In this document: piece after piece, positions 33,901 to 43,903 of the stretch | Position numbering within the stretch: the first letter of the stretch is position 1 | How the letters are laid out: every line of letters begins with the position of its first letter | Source: Malassezia japonica | Taxonomy: Eukaryota; Basidiomycota; Malasseziomycetes; Malasseziales; Malasseziaceae | Direction: 5' to 3' | NCBI RefSeq assembly: GCF_029542785.1 | Contig: NC_083371.1 | Coordinates: forward strand, 1,116,001-1,180,000 | Length of the DNA: 64,000 nucleotides | Made by a program: the position numbers and the translations under genes | Notes under the pieces: model-generated | The model's input: the letters and a program-made list of their open reading frames with translations, nothing else | Databases searched by the model: none | What the model was told of the DNA's origin: nothing

Positions 33901-34319
33901 AGAGGATGCGACGGACCGTCGTATTAACGTTGCCGGGATAGCCTTGCAGCTCGATTTCGACCCAGCCCTGCTCGTGCCCCAGCTTGACGTAGGACGCTAT
34001 GTCCTTGGCACGGCCCAGCACGCTCGGCTTCCAGCCGAGGCCGAGTGCGATCGCACACACCACTGTGCTCTTGCCCGTGCCGTTCGGTCCGATGATCATG
34101 TTCAGATAGGGCCCAGGGAAAAACTCGACCGCGTCGTACGTGACAAAGTTCTCGCAGGCAACCCGCACAATGGAGCCAGGCACAAAGCTGGGTGAGCTAC
34201 GCGACGTACCCCTTCTCGGTGCGCTCGCGGCCGCGCGAGACGGACGCAGTAGGCGCGGGCGGTCGCACATCCTCTGCGTCGCCCGGGTCGCTTTCGCTGC
34301 GCGAGCGCTTCGCACGCAT
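30932..34319 (-). CDS. SMC5: SMC5, structural maintenance of chromosomes protein 5
   Basis: Protein of 1090 aa from six exons: 34319-34210, 34187-33390, 33367-31345, 31322-31162, 31134-31031 and 31008-30932, with introns of 22, 22, 22, 27 and 22 nt. Walker A is GPNGTGKST, followed by the SMC5 family segment GNLCAFLPQDRVADFA. Long coiled coils flank a hinge near residues 420-600. The ABC signature QSGGERSLST is split by intron 3. Walker B is SLVDEINQGMD, then FLITPKLLSGLRYH. It forms the SMC5/6 complex for DNA repair and replication-stress tolerance. The start MRAKRSRSESD is basic and NLS-like. It is divergent from the CCDC97-like gene with 74 bp between. Confidence 0.94.
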
Positions 34320-34393
34320 CGTGCAAGCAACACGCGTGGAGCCAACGCGTCACACGCCCCCGATCTCGTTTTTGCCACGTGCATATCGGCGTC

Positions 34394-35155
34394 ATGGACG
34401 ACGTCCGTGGGGAGCGCGAGGTGGCAGCGTGGCTTGAGGACGTGCATCCGAGCGAAACACGCCGCGATGCGCGCTCTATCTTTGCGACCTACTTTGCGGA
34501 GCTGCCTGGCCCGCTTGCGCGCGTCGTCGGCGAGTGCCTGACGCCCGAGGAGCGGAGCAGCCACCCGCTCGTGCGCGAGCGGCGGCGGCGCTTTGCCGCG
34601 AGTGCGCCGGAAGAGCTGTCTGTGCGAGCGCAGCGTGCGCACGATCCTGCGCGCTGGCGGCGGACTGTCGGCACAGGGCAGGACGAAGAATTCGAGGATC
34701 TCGATCTCGAGACGGAGCTGCGGCACGATGCCCAAGTCGAGCGCCGCGACGAAGGGCACGGGCGGAGCGCGCCGCCCGACGGGGGCAGCGAGGTGCGTGC
34801 CGCGCAACATACGGACGGCGTCGAAGCGCCACGCCCGCCCTCTGAAGCGCCCGAGCGTGCGTCGGGAGCGCATGGGCCAGGAGCGGCCGCGCCACCCTCC
34901 GACGCGCCGCTCGCGACCGACGGCACCCTACGGAATCTGCACCAAAAGTACCTGGATGCGATCGATGATGACGCTGATGAGCCCGCCGACGCGGCGCTTC
35001 TTGCCGAGTTTGCGCAGGCGACGCTCGGCCGCTTTGTGCGTGGCCAGCTCCCCGTCTCGTACGCGTGTGACTACGACGAGCGTTGGGATGTGCGTGGTGC
35101 GCAGGATCATAGCAACGAGCGCCTGCGCGAGGATGCGTGGTTCGATGATGAGTAG
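34394..35155 (+). CDS. CCDC97-like acidic protein (tentative)
   Basis: Single exon of 253 aa. The N-terminal part is helical and charged, the middle is Ala/Pro-rich and disordered. The C-terminus reads FVRGQLPVSYACDYDERWD and ends RLREDAWFDDE. A glycine-turn, an aromatic and acidic Tyr-Asp segment and an Asp/Glu-rich terminal DAWFDDE resemble the CCD97/DUF2052 C-terminal domain, which in animals is linked to SF3b-associated proteins. This rests on the C-terminal pattern only. CACGTG lies at 34376-34381, just upstream of the ATG. The stop is 23 bp from the convergent uL13m stop. Confidence 0.55.
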   Translation: MDDVRGEREVAAWLEDVHPSETRRDARSIFATYFAELPGPLARVVGECLTPEERSSHPLVRERRRRFAASAPEELSVRAQRAHDPARWRRTVGTGQDEEFEDLDLETELRHDAQVERRDEGHGRSAPPDGGSEVRAAQHTDGVEAPRPPSEAPERASGAHGPGAAAPPSDAPLATDGTLRNLHQKYLDAIDDDADEPADAALLAEFAQATLGRFVRGQLPVSYACDYDERWDVRGAQDHSNERLREDAWFDDE

Positions 35156-35178
35156 AACGGGTATGGAACGCAGACGCG

Positions 35179-35670
35179 TCTATTGCATTTTGGTCGGCAC
35201 GTCGTAGCGCTTGACAATGCTGGGTTAGTCAAGAGACCTACTTTTCCTCATACGGGTGGGTACTGTCCGAAAAGATTTTGAGGCGCTCGAGCCGCCGCTC
35301 GCGCAGCTTGTTCTTGGGCAGCATGCCCGAAACAGCGCGGCGCAGGATCTCTTCCGGCTTCGACTGCAGCATCGCCTTGAACGGGATCTCCTTAAGACCA
35401 CCCGGGTACATCGTATGGTGCCTGTACACCTTTTGCTCCGCCTTTTTGCCGGTCACGGCGACGTGCGAGGCGTTGGTGACCACGACATAGTCGCCCGCGT
35501 CGACCGCGGGGTCGTACACCGGCTTGTGCTTGCCCATCAGCGTCACGGCAATCGAGCGGGCAAGGCGGCCCAGGACACGCTCACGCGCGTCCACATGGTG
35601 CCAGATGCGCGAGAAGGCGAGCGAGGTCTGGGTCAGTAGAGCAACCTACATTCCCCACGCGCTGCGACAT
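35179..35670 (-). CDS. MRPL23: Mitochondrial ribosomal protein uL13m
   Basis: Protein of 148 aa from exons 35670-35650 (21 nt), 35627-35242 and 35218-35179, with introns of 22 and 23 nt. It contains RIWHHVDARERVLGRLARSI, GKHKPVYDP and HHTMYPGGLKEIPF, all conserved in bacterial-type L13. The last exon replaces an in-frame TAG at the donor and gives HPYEENIVKRYDVPTKMQ, closer to the family C-terminus. Part of the mitochondrial large subunit. Divergent from clathrin light chain, with about 99 bp between starts. Confidence 0.9.
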
Positions 35671-35769
35671 GGAAGACAAGAAGCAGAATTTCCCTCCACG
35701 TCTTTCGGCCGGGAGGCCACGCGGGGGACATCGCGGCGCGCACCCGGGCGCTTGGTTGCGACGAGCATC

Positions 35770-36669
35770 ATGTCGTTTGATTTTGGGCAGTTTGGCAGTG
35801 CGGAACCTGCGGACCCTACGTCCGACTTCCTGCAGCGTGAGAAGGAGGCCGCCGGTGCGATCCTTGGCAATGACTCGGACCTGTTTGGCTCCGGGCAGCC
35901 CGCCGGTGCTCCCGAGCACGACTTTGAGCAGCGTGCGCAAGACTTCCCTGCGTTGGACGACGAGAACGAGTTCGAGGATGCGCTGAGCGGTGCGCCCGAG
36001 CAGCCGGTTGTGCCTGCGGCCAAGCTGGAGTCTGGGCCGATGCTGATGCGTGCCGACTCGCTCGCCGAGTTTGGCGAGCCGCCCGAGCCCGAGCCCGTGC
36101 CTGCGCCCGCGCCCGCGCCCGCGCCTGAGCCCGAGGCGCAGTTCGAGGCGAGCTTCCCCGAGACGGCGGACCTCGATGCTGGCGTCGTGCCTGCGCCGCT
36201 CCCCCAGGAGCGTGCGCCCGAGCCGGCCGAGACGATGCCGCTCGGCGACAAAAAGACGCCGTTCACCTACGACGAGCTGGACGAGGAGAGCGACGCGCTG
36301 CGTGCGTGGCGCGCCAAGCAGCAAGAAGAAATTGCGCGGCGCGACGCGCAATCCGAGCGCCAGCGCAGCGAGGCCGCGTCCAAGGCGGAGCAAGAGATCG
36401 ACCAGTTCTACGCGGACTACAACGCGCAGAAGGAGAAGAACATCCGCAAGAACAAGGAGGCCGAGGCGCGCTTCCACGAGCAAAAGCAGCAGGAACTTGC
36501 CGAAGGCACGACCTGGACGCGCATCACCAAGCTGCTCGACCTGCAAAACAGCCAGTCGAAGACCATCGCCAAGGTCAGCCCCGGCTCGAGCGACCTGGCC
36601 CGCATGAAGGAGCTCTACCTCTCCTTGCGGCGCGAGGGCGAGTCGGCGCCGGGTGCCGCGGGCTACTAA
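35770..36669 (+). CDS. CLC1: Clathrin light chain
   Basis: Single exon of 299 aa. The start MSFDFGQFGSAEPADPTSDFL is the light-chain N-terminus. A Pro/Ala/Glu low-complexity tract (EPVPAPAPAPAPEPE) lies in the middle. The heavy-chain-binding helix (ALRAWRAKQQEEIARRD through QFYADYNAQKEKNIRKNKE) follows, and the C-terminal TTWTRITKLLDLQNSQSK is highly diagnostic. It coats endocytic and Golgi vesicles with the clathrin heavy chain. The ATG at 35770 is preferred over longer non-homologous upstream reading. Confidence 0.93.
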   Translation: MSFDFGQFGSAEPADPTSDFLQREKEAAGAILGNDSDLFGSGQPAGAPEHDFEQRAQDFPALDDENEFEDALSGAPEQPVVPAAKLESGPMLMRADSLAEFGEPPEPEPVPAPAPAPAPEPEAQFEASFPETADLDAGVVPAPLPQERAPEPAETMPLGDKKTPFTYDELDEESDALRAWRAKQQEEIARRDAQSERQRSEAASKAEQEIDQFYADYNAQKEKNIRKNKEAEARFHEQKQQELAEGTTWTRITKLLDLQNSQSKTIAKVSPGSSDLARMKELYLSLRREGESAPGAAGY

Positions 36670-36714
36670 ACATGATAGATATACAGTGACGAGCGAATTC
36701 TACAGCATCCAGCA

Positions 36715-38316
36715 TCACGCCGCTTCCGCATAGCTGCCGAGGGGAGGCGACTTGGCCGGCCGGCGACCCGACGCCAGCATCTTGTATTCGTCGGGCGATG
36801 GCACGCGGCTCTCTAAAAGACTGAGGAGCTCGTCGAGCGTGCCTTGGAAATGGGCGGGGATGCGCTTGCGGAGCATGACGGTCCAGTGCTTCTTGACCAC
36901 ATACGTCGGCCATTGCCAGTCGTCGGACGCGAGCTTGTCAAACTCAATGTCCGCGGTACTGCTCTTGCGCTGTGCCCGGATGCGCTGCAGCAGGACATGG
37001 TCGTCGTGGGGGGCGTACCAGCGTGCATTTTGGTCCTCCAAATTGCGCCGCTCAGCACTGAGCATGCCGCGCCATTTGCGGGAGAGCACACTGATGCGCC
37101 GCGTCGAGGGGCCCAGCTGCTCGTGGATCAGCGTCCAGGGCAGATTAGGACCGTCGGGGGCACAGCCCACCTTCTCGCAGCAGTCGAGCACGACACGACG
37201 CAGCGCCGCCTCCTCCTCCGGCCGAAAGGCGCCTTGGGGGACCTGCGCCGCGTGGCTGCTCTGCATCTGCTCGCGCCAGTAGTGCTTGCAGACGTTGCCA
37301 GAGCGGCCCAGCCGCGCGCCAATTTTCTCCCACTGGTGGCCCAGTTCGGCCACGGCCGCGGTGAGCGCGTCGACGTCGGCTTGGGTCCAGTTGCCACCGC
37401 GTACCACGTCTTTGCGCATCGACTTGATGTGCATGCGCACCGCATAGTTGGGGCGCGTCCCGACAGAAAGGGCAATGTGCTTCCAGAGCTCCTCGTGCAT
37501 GTGCTTCTGCTCGGGCTTGCGGTGCCAGATGAGCTCGTCCAGCCCGGCAGAGGAGAGCTTGTAGTGCTTGCAAAACTTTTCCAGCGCAGCCGTCGCGAGC
37601 TCCTCTTCTTCTTGGCTCCAGCGCCCGGTCCGCCACGAGAGGCCATACGCTTCTTTGAGCCAGTACAGCCGGTCACTGGAGTAGGCTCGCTCCAGGACCA
37701 TCTGCTCGTATGTCTGCCCAGCGTGCGCAGCGACAAACGCGGCGCGCGTCTTTTCCTGCGCTGGCTTGAGCTGTTTCCGGGGCGCGTCCTCGCCCCGCGG
37801 CTGCAGGCGCCGCGGCACGCCGTCGGTCGGCGGCGATTGCATCGCTGCCGCCGCTGCGACGGCGGCCTCGGCGAGCCCGGTACGCGTCTCGGAATCGTAG
37901 CGCGACTCGAGGGGGAACGAGAGTGGGTCGTCCAGCACTAGCTGCGCGTCTTCAGAGGCGCCTTCGTGGTCGACAAACTGCGGATGCAGCTCGCGGATCG
38001 TGTCGAGCGCGTCGTGCGCATACGTGTCGCGCCGCTCGAGGACAGGGTCCAGCGATGGTCTCGCATCCTCACGCGCACGTTTCGCAGGCTCCTCGTCGCT
38101 CAGTGCACTCCGTTTGCGCTTCGCGTCGCCGTCCTCGGCACGCGTCGCGCTGACAGCGTCGGGACGCGGCGCACGTCCCGAGTCCGTGCCGTCGTACGGC
38201 AGGGGCGGAAGGTTGTCAGCGCCCCACACTCCCGGCCATGATGTACTTCCGACGCTCGAATCGCCGCTATTACCGGAAAGAAGCGCGTTCCGTGCGCGGT
38301 TCGCCCGCTGCTCCAT
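36715..38316 (-). CDS. Myb-domain DNA-binding protein, Reb1/TTF-I-like
   Basis: Single exon of 533 aa. Several SANT/Myb-type repeats lie between about residues 220 and 490: WRTGRWSQEEEELATAALEK, RGGNWTQADVDALTAAVAEL with HQWEKIGARLGRSGNVCKHY, then FRPEEEAALRRVV and a final WPTYVVKKHW segment. The LGRSGNVCKHYWRE pattern resembles Reb1, fission yeast Rtf1 and mammalian TTF-I, which bind rDNA terminators and block replication forks. The target site here is not known. The N-terminus contains a basic KRKRSALSDEEPAKRAR stretch, a likely NLS. CACGTG lies at 38358-38363 upstream. Confidence 0.75.
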   Translation of the reverse strand: MEQRANRARNALLSGNSGDSSVGSTSWPGVWGADNLPPLPYDGTDSGRAPRPDAVSATRAEDGDAKRKRSALSDEEPAKRAREDARPSLDPVLERRDTYAHDALDTIRELHPQFVDHEGASEDAQLVLDDPLSFPLESRYDSETRTGLAEAAVAAAAAMQSPPTDGVPRRLQPRGEDAPRKQLKPAQEKTRAAFVAAHAGQTYEQMVLERAYSSDRLYWLKEAYGLSWRTGRWSQEEEELATAALEKFCKHYKLSSAGLDELIWHRKPEQKHMHEELWKHIALSVGTRPNYAVRMHIKSMRKDVVRGGNWTQADVDALTAAVAELGHQWEKIGARLGRSGNVCKHYWREQMQSSHAAQVPQGAFRPEEEAALRRVVLDCCEKVGCAPDGPNLPWTLIHEQLGPSTRRISVLSRKWRGMLSAERRNLEDQNARWYAPHDDHVLLQRIRAQRKSSTADIEFDKLASDDWQWPTYVVKKHWTVMLRKRIPAHFQGTLDELLSLLESRVPSPDEYKMLASGRRPAKSPPLGSYAEAA

Positions 38317-38381
38317 CTCGCTCGCGGCGCGTTTGGGCGGCGGTGGGGGGAAGAAGTCACGTGTTTGGACCGTGCGCTATT

Positions 38382-39769
38382 CTACGGCTTCTTGATGCTG
38401 CGCTCGCTCGCCTCGCGGATGGCCCAGGTGAGGGCGTAGGACTTGACCGCGTCCTCGTAGGTCGACAGGATCGGTGCGGCGTTAGGGCCCTGCTCGATGC
38501 AGTCGATCAGGTTGGCGACCTCCGAGAAGAAGGGGTCGTCGTTCTGGTAGCGGATGATCTCCTCGTGGTCGTCGCCGGGGCGGCGGAAGTAGAGGATAGG
38601 CGCGTTGTAGGGATCGACCAGGCGAAGCATGTGGCCATCGGCATACACGTCGAGCTCGGTCGAGTAGTTGTGGCCCTGCAGGGCAACGCAGTGGGTGAGC
38701 GAGCCGACGGCGCCCGTGTCAAACTTCCACGTCGCGCACGTCACGCGGGGAATACGGTTTTCGGGCTTGATCAGCGACTCGTCCACCGGGAGCTTGCTGA
38801 GGTGGCCAGCAGGCTCAAAGTGCTCGACCGAGTGCGCCATCACCGTGTCCAGCTCGGCCTCACCGCCAAAGTAGCGGGCCAGGTCGCAGAAATGCGTGGC
38901 CTGCTCGACGATCGGGCCACAGTCGCGGCTCTTGTCCCACCAGTCGAGCTTGGCGGTGTGCTCGTAGGCCATGATGTAACGGGCGTTGATGGACATGACG
39001 TTGAGGTTGTTCTCCTCGATGACCTGCTTCATCTTCTGCACGACCTTGAGGTAGCGGAGCATGTAGCCGACAGACACAAGCGTGCCGGCCTTGTTGAGCA
39101 TGTCGGACACCTCAAAGGCCTGGTCGACAGGGCCCGTCGACACGGGCTTCTCGACAAAGAGGGGAACACCGGGCAGGCCCTCGTTCAGCACCTGCTCGAG
39201 GTTGCGGCCGGGGAGCAGCGTGCCACGGAACGCGGGGGGGGAGCCGACCCAGATCGCGTGGGGGCGCTCCTCGGGCTTGAGCGCCTTGATGTAGCTCTCG
39301 GCGTCGGGGTAGATGACCGTGTCCTTGTACGCGCTCACGACGAACGAGTCGCATTTGGTCTTGAGCACGCTCTTGGCACGCTCCACGCTGGGGTCGATCA
39401 GCGCAGTGACCTTCAGACGCGGACCGAGCTTGCTGTGGTTAGTCGAGGCACATACTGCTCGAGGCGGAACGAGTGGTTCCACGGGCCCTCGTCCGAGCCA
39501 AAGTTGATGTTGCCGGCACCCACAATCGCCACACGGAAGTCGGCACCAGGCGCAGGGGGCTTCTGCTTGTCCATGGCCGTCACCGCGTTGGGGTCAAAGT
39601 CGACCACCGGCGCGTCGTGGTGCGTCGAATAGGCGGCGGCTGCGAAGCGTTTCGGGAACGAACGCATTGCCACGCCGGTGCGTACCGGTGCGGCGATCGT
39701 GCTCAGCGACGCACGGCGCACAGAGGAAGACAGTGCGACGCGCACAGACTTGCTCGCAAGAAGACTCAT
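38382..39769 (-). CDS. Gfo/Idh/MocA-family oxidoreductase, copy 1
   Basis: Protein of 454 aa from exons 39769-39456 and 39432-38382, with one 23-nt intron (GTATGT, CTAAC). The N-terminal Rossmann motif is VAIVGAGNINFG. The family EKP motif is in LFVEKPVSTGP, followed by GYMLRYLKVVQKMKQV and EQATHFCDLARYFGG. Members are NAD(P)-dependent sugar or alcohol dehydrogenases; the substrate is unknown. About 50 extra N-terminal residues (MSLLASKSVRVALSSSVRR) look like a mitochondrial presequence and are missing from copy 2. It is paralogous to 40693-41975 with the same intron position and a 95-bp identical block. Confidence 0.88.
39437..39531. repeat. 95-bp block identical to 41775-41869
   Basis: This stretch covers most of the intron and the adjacent first-exon sequence of oxidoreductase copy 1. 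By eye it is identical, base for base, to 41775-41869 in copy 2. Identity continues with a single mismatch to about 39408. Outside the block the paralogs diverge clearly. Confidence 0.85.
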
Positions 39770-40144
39770 TGTAGGATCGGGGAAGCGACCCGCCAAAAAT
39801 CTGGCCATTAATATGCGCCACGTCAAATATTTTCATTTCCCTGTGCGTCTACCCAAAATCCCTCCACAGCCGGGGAAACGGCGGGGGCGTGCGTGACACT
39901 GGCCCCGCTGGAATAAATTCCGGGGACGCGCACGCACGTCACTGGATCGATTTTGAGGGGACGCCGATACGGCCGCGGATCCAGCCACGCGGCGCGTGCC
40001 GGGCAGGTCAGCGGACAGCCCCACGTCTCGCTGCACACAGGCCGGATGGCCGCTGGCGGATCCACACTATCAGGCTATGTGGATCCTTCTGCCGCAGCTG
40101 CATAGAAGAATATAGGCTATATGGGACGTAGTTCCTTTTCGTCG
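39770..40144. other. Intergenic region between oxidoreductase copy 1 and GMF
   Basis: This 375-bp gap contains the promoter of copy 1. There are several CCCT/AGGG stress-element-like pentamers (for example 39957). A short palindrome GGAAT-AA-ATTCC lies at 39910-39921, flanked by CCCC (39903-39906) and GGGG (39922-39925). No RNA gene or coding frame with support was seen. Confidence 0.35.
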
Positions 40145-40621
40145 TTAGCGGCGCGCACCGAGGCGCTCGTCGAGAATCGCATTGGACAGCGCGCCGTCGC
40201 GGATGTCGACAACCTTGCCGACGTCGGCGTGCGTCGAAAAGTTGGACAGCGCCGAGGCATAGAGCGTCGAAAGCTCCATACTGGCCGACACGGGGGCCCA
40301 GCTGGGTCAGTGGCATGCACGCACTAGATCAAGACAAGCGGCTGGGTCAGCAGGCTGTGGCTGCATACGTACATAGGATACGCGGCCATCCGAGTGGTGC
40401 AGCTCGTAGCTCAGAACGACAAAGCGCGGCGAGTGCTCCGGAAGCTCTTCGGCGAGCTCGTCCGGGGTGATCGGGTCCAGGATCTCATCTTCCTCGAGCA
40501 GGAGCTTCTTCTTGTCGATCTTGGCCACGAGCGCCGCGCCCTTGGACGATCGCTTCGACAGGCGGAACTTGCGCAGCTCGTCCAGGAGCTTGGGGTCGAT
40601 ATCGACAGTCGTCGCCGACAT
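40145..40621 (-). CDS. GMF1: Glia maturation factor (ADF-homology, Arp2/3 debranching)
   Basis: Protein of 140 aa from exons 40621-40373, 40341-40325 (17 nt) and 40301-40145, with introns of 31 and 23 nt. The joined text VDIDPKLLDELRKFRLSKR, ELPEHSPRFVVLSYELHHSDGRVSY, PLVLIYWAPVSASMELSTLY and FSTHADVGKVVDIRD is that of GMF. GMF binds Arp2/3 and prunes actin branches, and does not act like cofilin on filaments. The 17-nt middle exon enc odes PLVLI plus two bases of Tyr. It is nested between the two oxidoreductase paralogs on the same strand. Confidence 0.92.
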
Positions 40622-40692
40622 GGTCTACGCGAGGCGGCGCGGAGGCCTCCACATTCATAAAATCGGCCAAATTATGCTTCGCATCTATGTTC

Positions 40693-41975
40693 CTAGAGCT
40701 TGAGGTCCTTCTGCAGCTGGGCCACCTCGTCCAGGCGGTGCTCGCTGGCGAGGCGGATGGCCCACGTGAGTGCATAGGTGCGCACCGCGTCCTCGTAGCT
40801 CGAGAGGATCGGCGCGGCTTCCGGGCCCTGCTCGACGCAGTCAATCATGTTGGACACCTCCGAGAAGAAGGGGTCGTCGTCCTGGTACTTGAACACCTCC
40901 TCGTGGTCGTCGCCGGGGCGGCGCACGTACAGCGCCGGCGCGTTGTACGGGTCCACGAGACGCAGGTAGTAGCCATCGGCGAACACGTCGAGCTGCGTGA
41001 AAAAGTCCTGGCCGTGGAGAGCGACGCAGTGCATAAGCGAGCCGACGGCGCCCGACTCGTACTTCCACGTCGCGCTGGTCACGCGCGGGATGCGGTCCTC
41101 CGGCGGGACCTCGTCCTCGTTCACGGGCATCTTGCTGAGCTTGCCAGCAGCCTCGTTGTGCTCGAGCGAGTGCGCAAACACGGTGCTGAGGTCGACCTCG
41201 CCACCAAAGTAGCGCGCGAGGTCGCAAAAGTGCGTCGCCTGCTCGATGACCGGGCCGAGACTGTGCTTTTTGTCCCACCACCAGAGCTTGGCGAGGTACT
41301 CGTAAGCCATAATGTAGCGGCCGTTGACCGCCGTCACCGTCAGGTGGTTCTCGGCGATGATCTGCTTCATCTTTTGCACGACCTTGAGGTAGCGCAGCAT
41401 GTAGCCGACCGACACCACGTTGCCGCGCTCCTTGATGTGGCGCGCGACCGCCGCGACCTCGCTCACCGGGCCGGTGGTGACGGGCTTCTCGACAAACATG
41501 CCCGTCTTGGGCAGGCGGTCGCTGACCAGCACCTCGAGGTTGCGGCCGGCCTCCAGACGGCCACGGAACGCGGGCGGCGAGCCGACCCACATCGCGTGGG
41601 GCTCCGTCTCGGGAGTGACAGCCGCGAGGTACTCCTCGATCGAGCTGTAGATCACCGTGTCCTTGTAGGCGCTCAGCACGAACGAGTTGCGCTTCATCTC
41701 GAGCACCTCCTTGGCACGCTCCGCCGCGGGATCAATCAGCGCAACGACCTTCAGACGCGGACCGAGCTTGCTGCGGTTAGTCGAGGCACATACTGCTCGA
41801 GGCGGAACGAGTGGTTCCACGGGCCCTCGTCCGAGCCAAAGTTGATGTTGCCGGCACCCACAATCGCCAGGCGGAAGTCGGCGCCGGGCGCAGGGGGTTC
41901 CTGCTTGTACATCGCCGTAGGGATATTTTCAAAGTTCGGCACAGGGCCGTCCTGAGACGCGGGAGGCTGGGCCAT
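40693..41975 (-). CDS. Gfo/Idh/MocA-family oxidoreductase, copy 2
   Basis: Protein of 419 aa from exons 41975-41794 and 41770-40693, with a 23-nt intron at the same codon as copy 1. It has the LAIVGAGNINFG Rossmann motif, MFVEKPVTTGP, GYMLRYLKVVQKMKQI and THFCDLARYFGGE. There is no presequence, so it is probably cytosolic, unlike copy 1. The C-terminus is longer (HRLDEVAQLQKDLKL). Substrate unknown. CACGTG lies at 42048-42053 upstream. Confidence 0.88.
41775..41869. repeat. 95-bp block identical to 39437-39531
   Basis: Second copy of the identical block, covering most of the intron and adjacent first-exon sequence of oxidoreductase copy 2. Intron bases are not expected to be kept identical by selection on protein, which points to recent gene conversion between the paralogs. 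Confidence 0.85.
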
Positions 41976-42114
41976 GTTCGTTGGAAGAAGGCTGCAGCCG
42001 CATGTGCTGTCAAGTCCCCCACTTTTTTTGAAAATATCCGTACCCCTCACGTGGCGCTAATGAAATGGGCGCCGCGCCGCTCCGCGGAGCGCGCAGCACT
42101 CCGCAAAGCCTCCA

Positions 42115-43517
42115 CTACACCCACGCGTCTTCGTCCCAGGCGAGGAGCGCGAGGTGCGTGAGGGTGCACTGGTGCTGCAGGTGCTGCATCGAGGGTGGCG
42201 CATTTTGGACGGACGCAGGCGCACCGTCGTCAGGCACAATTCCGTAGCACGCACCCGACGTAGTTAGGACGTAGAGCGTCGTGTCCTGCCACACGAGCGA
42301 TGCGCGCTCTTGGCGAGGCGCGGTGCCTCGGCTCACGGCCGCGAGGCGTGCTGCGGTGCGTGCCCATGCCCCTTCCTGGACGTCGGTATCTGCGCCCTGC
42401 TCCCCGCCCGGAAACACTTGGAGCGGCAGGTAGAACTTGGCAGCGGAGCGCTCGGCGGCCGTGCGCGGCGGCGCGCTGGGATCGCACCGGAAAAAGTGCA
42501 CGGTGCCCTTGTCGCTTACTGAAGCCAGCCAAGCGGCGTCCGGTGCGAACGCGAGGCCGTGCGTATCCGCCGGATCCTGGCCGCGCCGCAGCTCGCGCAC
42601 GAGGTGCACCTGGATCGCGGTGCGTGGCGCGGCATGTGCCGCGTGTGGCGGCGAGTTCACGATACGCCAGACGCGCACGAGCGTCCCCCGCTCTGATGCG
42701 GTGGCGAGCAGGCCGCCGTGCCATAGCGCGAGCGCGGCGACGGGCGACTGCGACGCTATAAAGATGGTCGTCGCCGCGACGCTCGCGTCATCCAGCGGCA
42801 CCTGCGCGAGCTGGACGTGCCCCAGCGTGCGTCCCGGCACGGCGAGGAGCACGGCGTGGGCCGACGGACTGTACTGCAGTGCACAGACGTCTAGGTGAGC
42901 CGGGCGACGTACCTCGTGCCTCGCGCGCCGTATCGAGGCGCAGACGGCGCTTGACCGTCCATGTATCGTGCAACGTGAGCTCCAAGAGGAGCGCGTGTGT
43001 AGGCAGCACCACTGCGAGATAGATATGCGCCGCGTCTGGGGCAATTGCGTGCACGCCGCAGACCGGCGCGTGCATCTCGAGCTGGCACACGGGCATGCCT
43101 GGCGTCCCGTACGTTGCAGGCAGCGCCGGCGACGTGTGCACGCCGTCGTCATCGAGCGAAAAGAGCGTCGTGGCCGCCGGACGCGCCGGCGGCACGTACG
43201 CGTCGTCCCACAGCACCACCTGTGTCGGCGAAAAGAGCGGCGCCTCACCCCCACCAACCAGCGCGATAAGCGACGTATCCCCAAGAGGCACAGCGTGTGC
43301 AAGCCCGCACGGCGGCGCAAAGCCTAGGTCAGCTACGCGACCTACTCCTCCGGATCGCGACCTCGAGGGATGGCACGTGTACGACCGCGAATCCCTCGTC
43401 AGTCGCGCACCCCGCGACTACCCCTGCATCCTTCCCCTTGCCGACGTACGCAAAGCTCGCGCTCGCAAACGCCGGGCGCGGCGCGCGCGACGTGAGTGTA
43501 TGCCGCGGCAGCTGCAT
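42115..43517 (-). CDS. PROPPIN WD40 protein (Atg18/Hsv2/WIPI family)
   Basis: Protein of 452 aa from exons 43517-43346, 43323-42913 and 42890-42115, with two 22-nt introns. It is a seven-bladed propeller with the family text SLIALVGGGEAPLFSPTQVVLWDD and AVPGRTLGHVQL. The phosphoinositide-binding LRRG is in VRELRRGQDP, followed by LAFAPDAAWLASVSDKGTVHFF. PROPPINs bind PtdIns3P and PtdIns(3,5)P2 in autophagy and vacuole control. VAC14, a PtdIns(3,5)P2 scaffold, lies about 10 kb away. Which member it is (Atg18, Atg21 or Hsv2/WIPI3-4) is not settled. It is divergent from the MWFE gene, with CACGTG at 43546 between. Confidence 0.85.
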
Positions 43518-43597
43518 GAGTGGCCGTGCGCGCTACGCGGCGTGTCACGTGCTTTTCTCTCGTCGGGCGGCCCGTCGCGATTTGTCTCTCTGTCATC

Positions 43598-43897
43598 ATG
43601 CCGGTTCCGCTGCTGTCTGTGATCCCTATGGGCATCATCACCGCGCTCTTCGCGGTGACGGGTACCGGTTTCAGCGCGGTGTCGCGTCTTGCGAACGACG
43701 GCAAGGTACGTGGAGCTGCTAACCCAGCCGATGCGCCACAACCTCGACGACTGGGAGCGTATGATGATGCGCCGCGACTATCGCCTGACAGGAAGTACAC
43801 GCGGGCAAGCAGTACGTCTCTCTTCTAACTCCAGCATGATTCGCAAGCGCCGCCCGAGTTTGCGACGAATAGCTTCTGGAGTACGGAGCGCGTGTAG
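43598..43897 (+). CDS. NDUFA1: Complex I MWFE subunit (NDUFA1)
   Basis: Protein of 84 aa from exons 43598-43705, 43728-43811 and 43835-43897, with introns of 22 and 23 nt. It starts MPVPLLSVIPMGIITALFAV, a single membrane helix, then NDGKPMRHNLDDWERMMMRRDYRLTG and ends NSFWSTERV. This fits the MWFE/9.8-kDa supernumerary subunit of NADH:ubiquinone oxidoreductase, so the organism keeps complex I. Its stop lies 6 bp from the convergent NOB1 stop. Confidence 0.88.
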
Positions 43898-43903
43898 AGA
43901 AAA

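Noticed and set aside
39903..39925. CCCC-GGAAT-AA-ATTCC-GGGG palindrome as a terminator or RNA element
   Set aside because: The arms are interrupted by a 3-nt bulge and the site lies in a promoter region. No supporting context was found.
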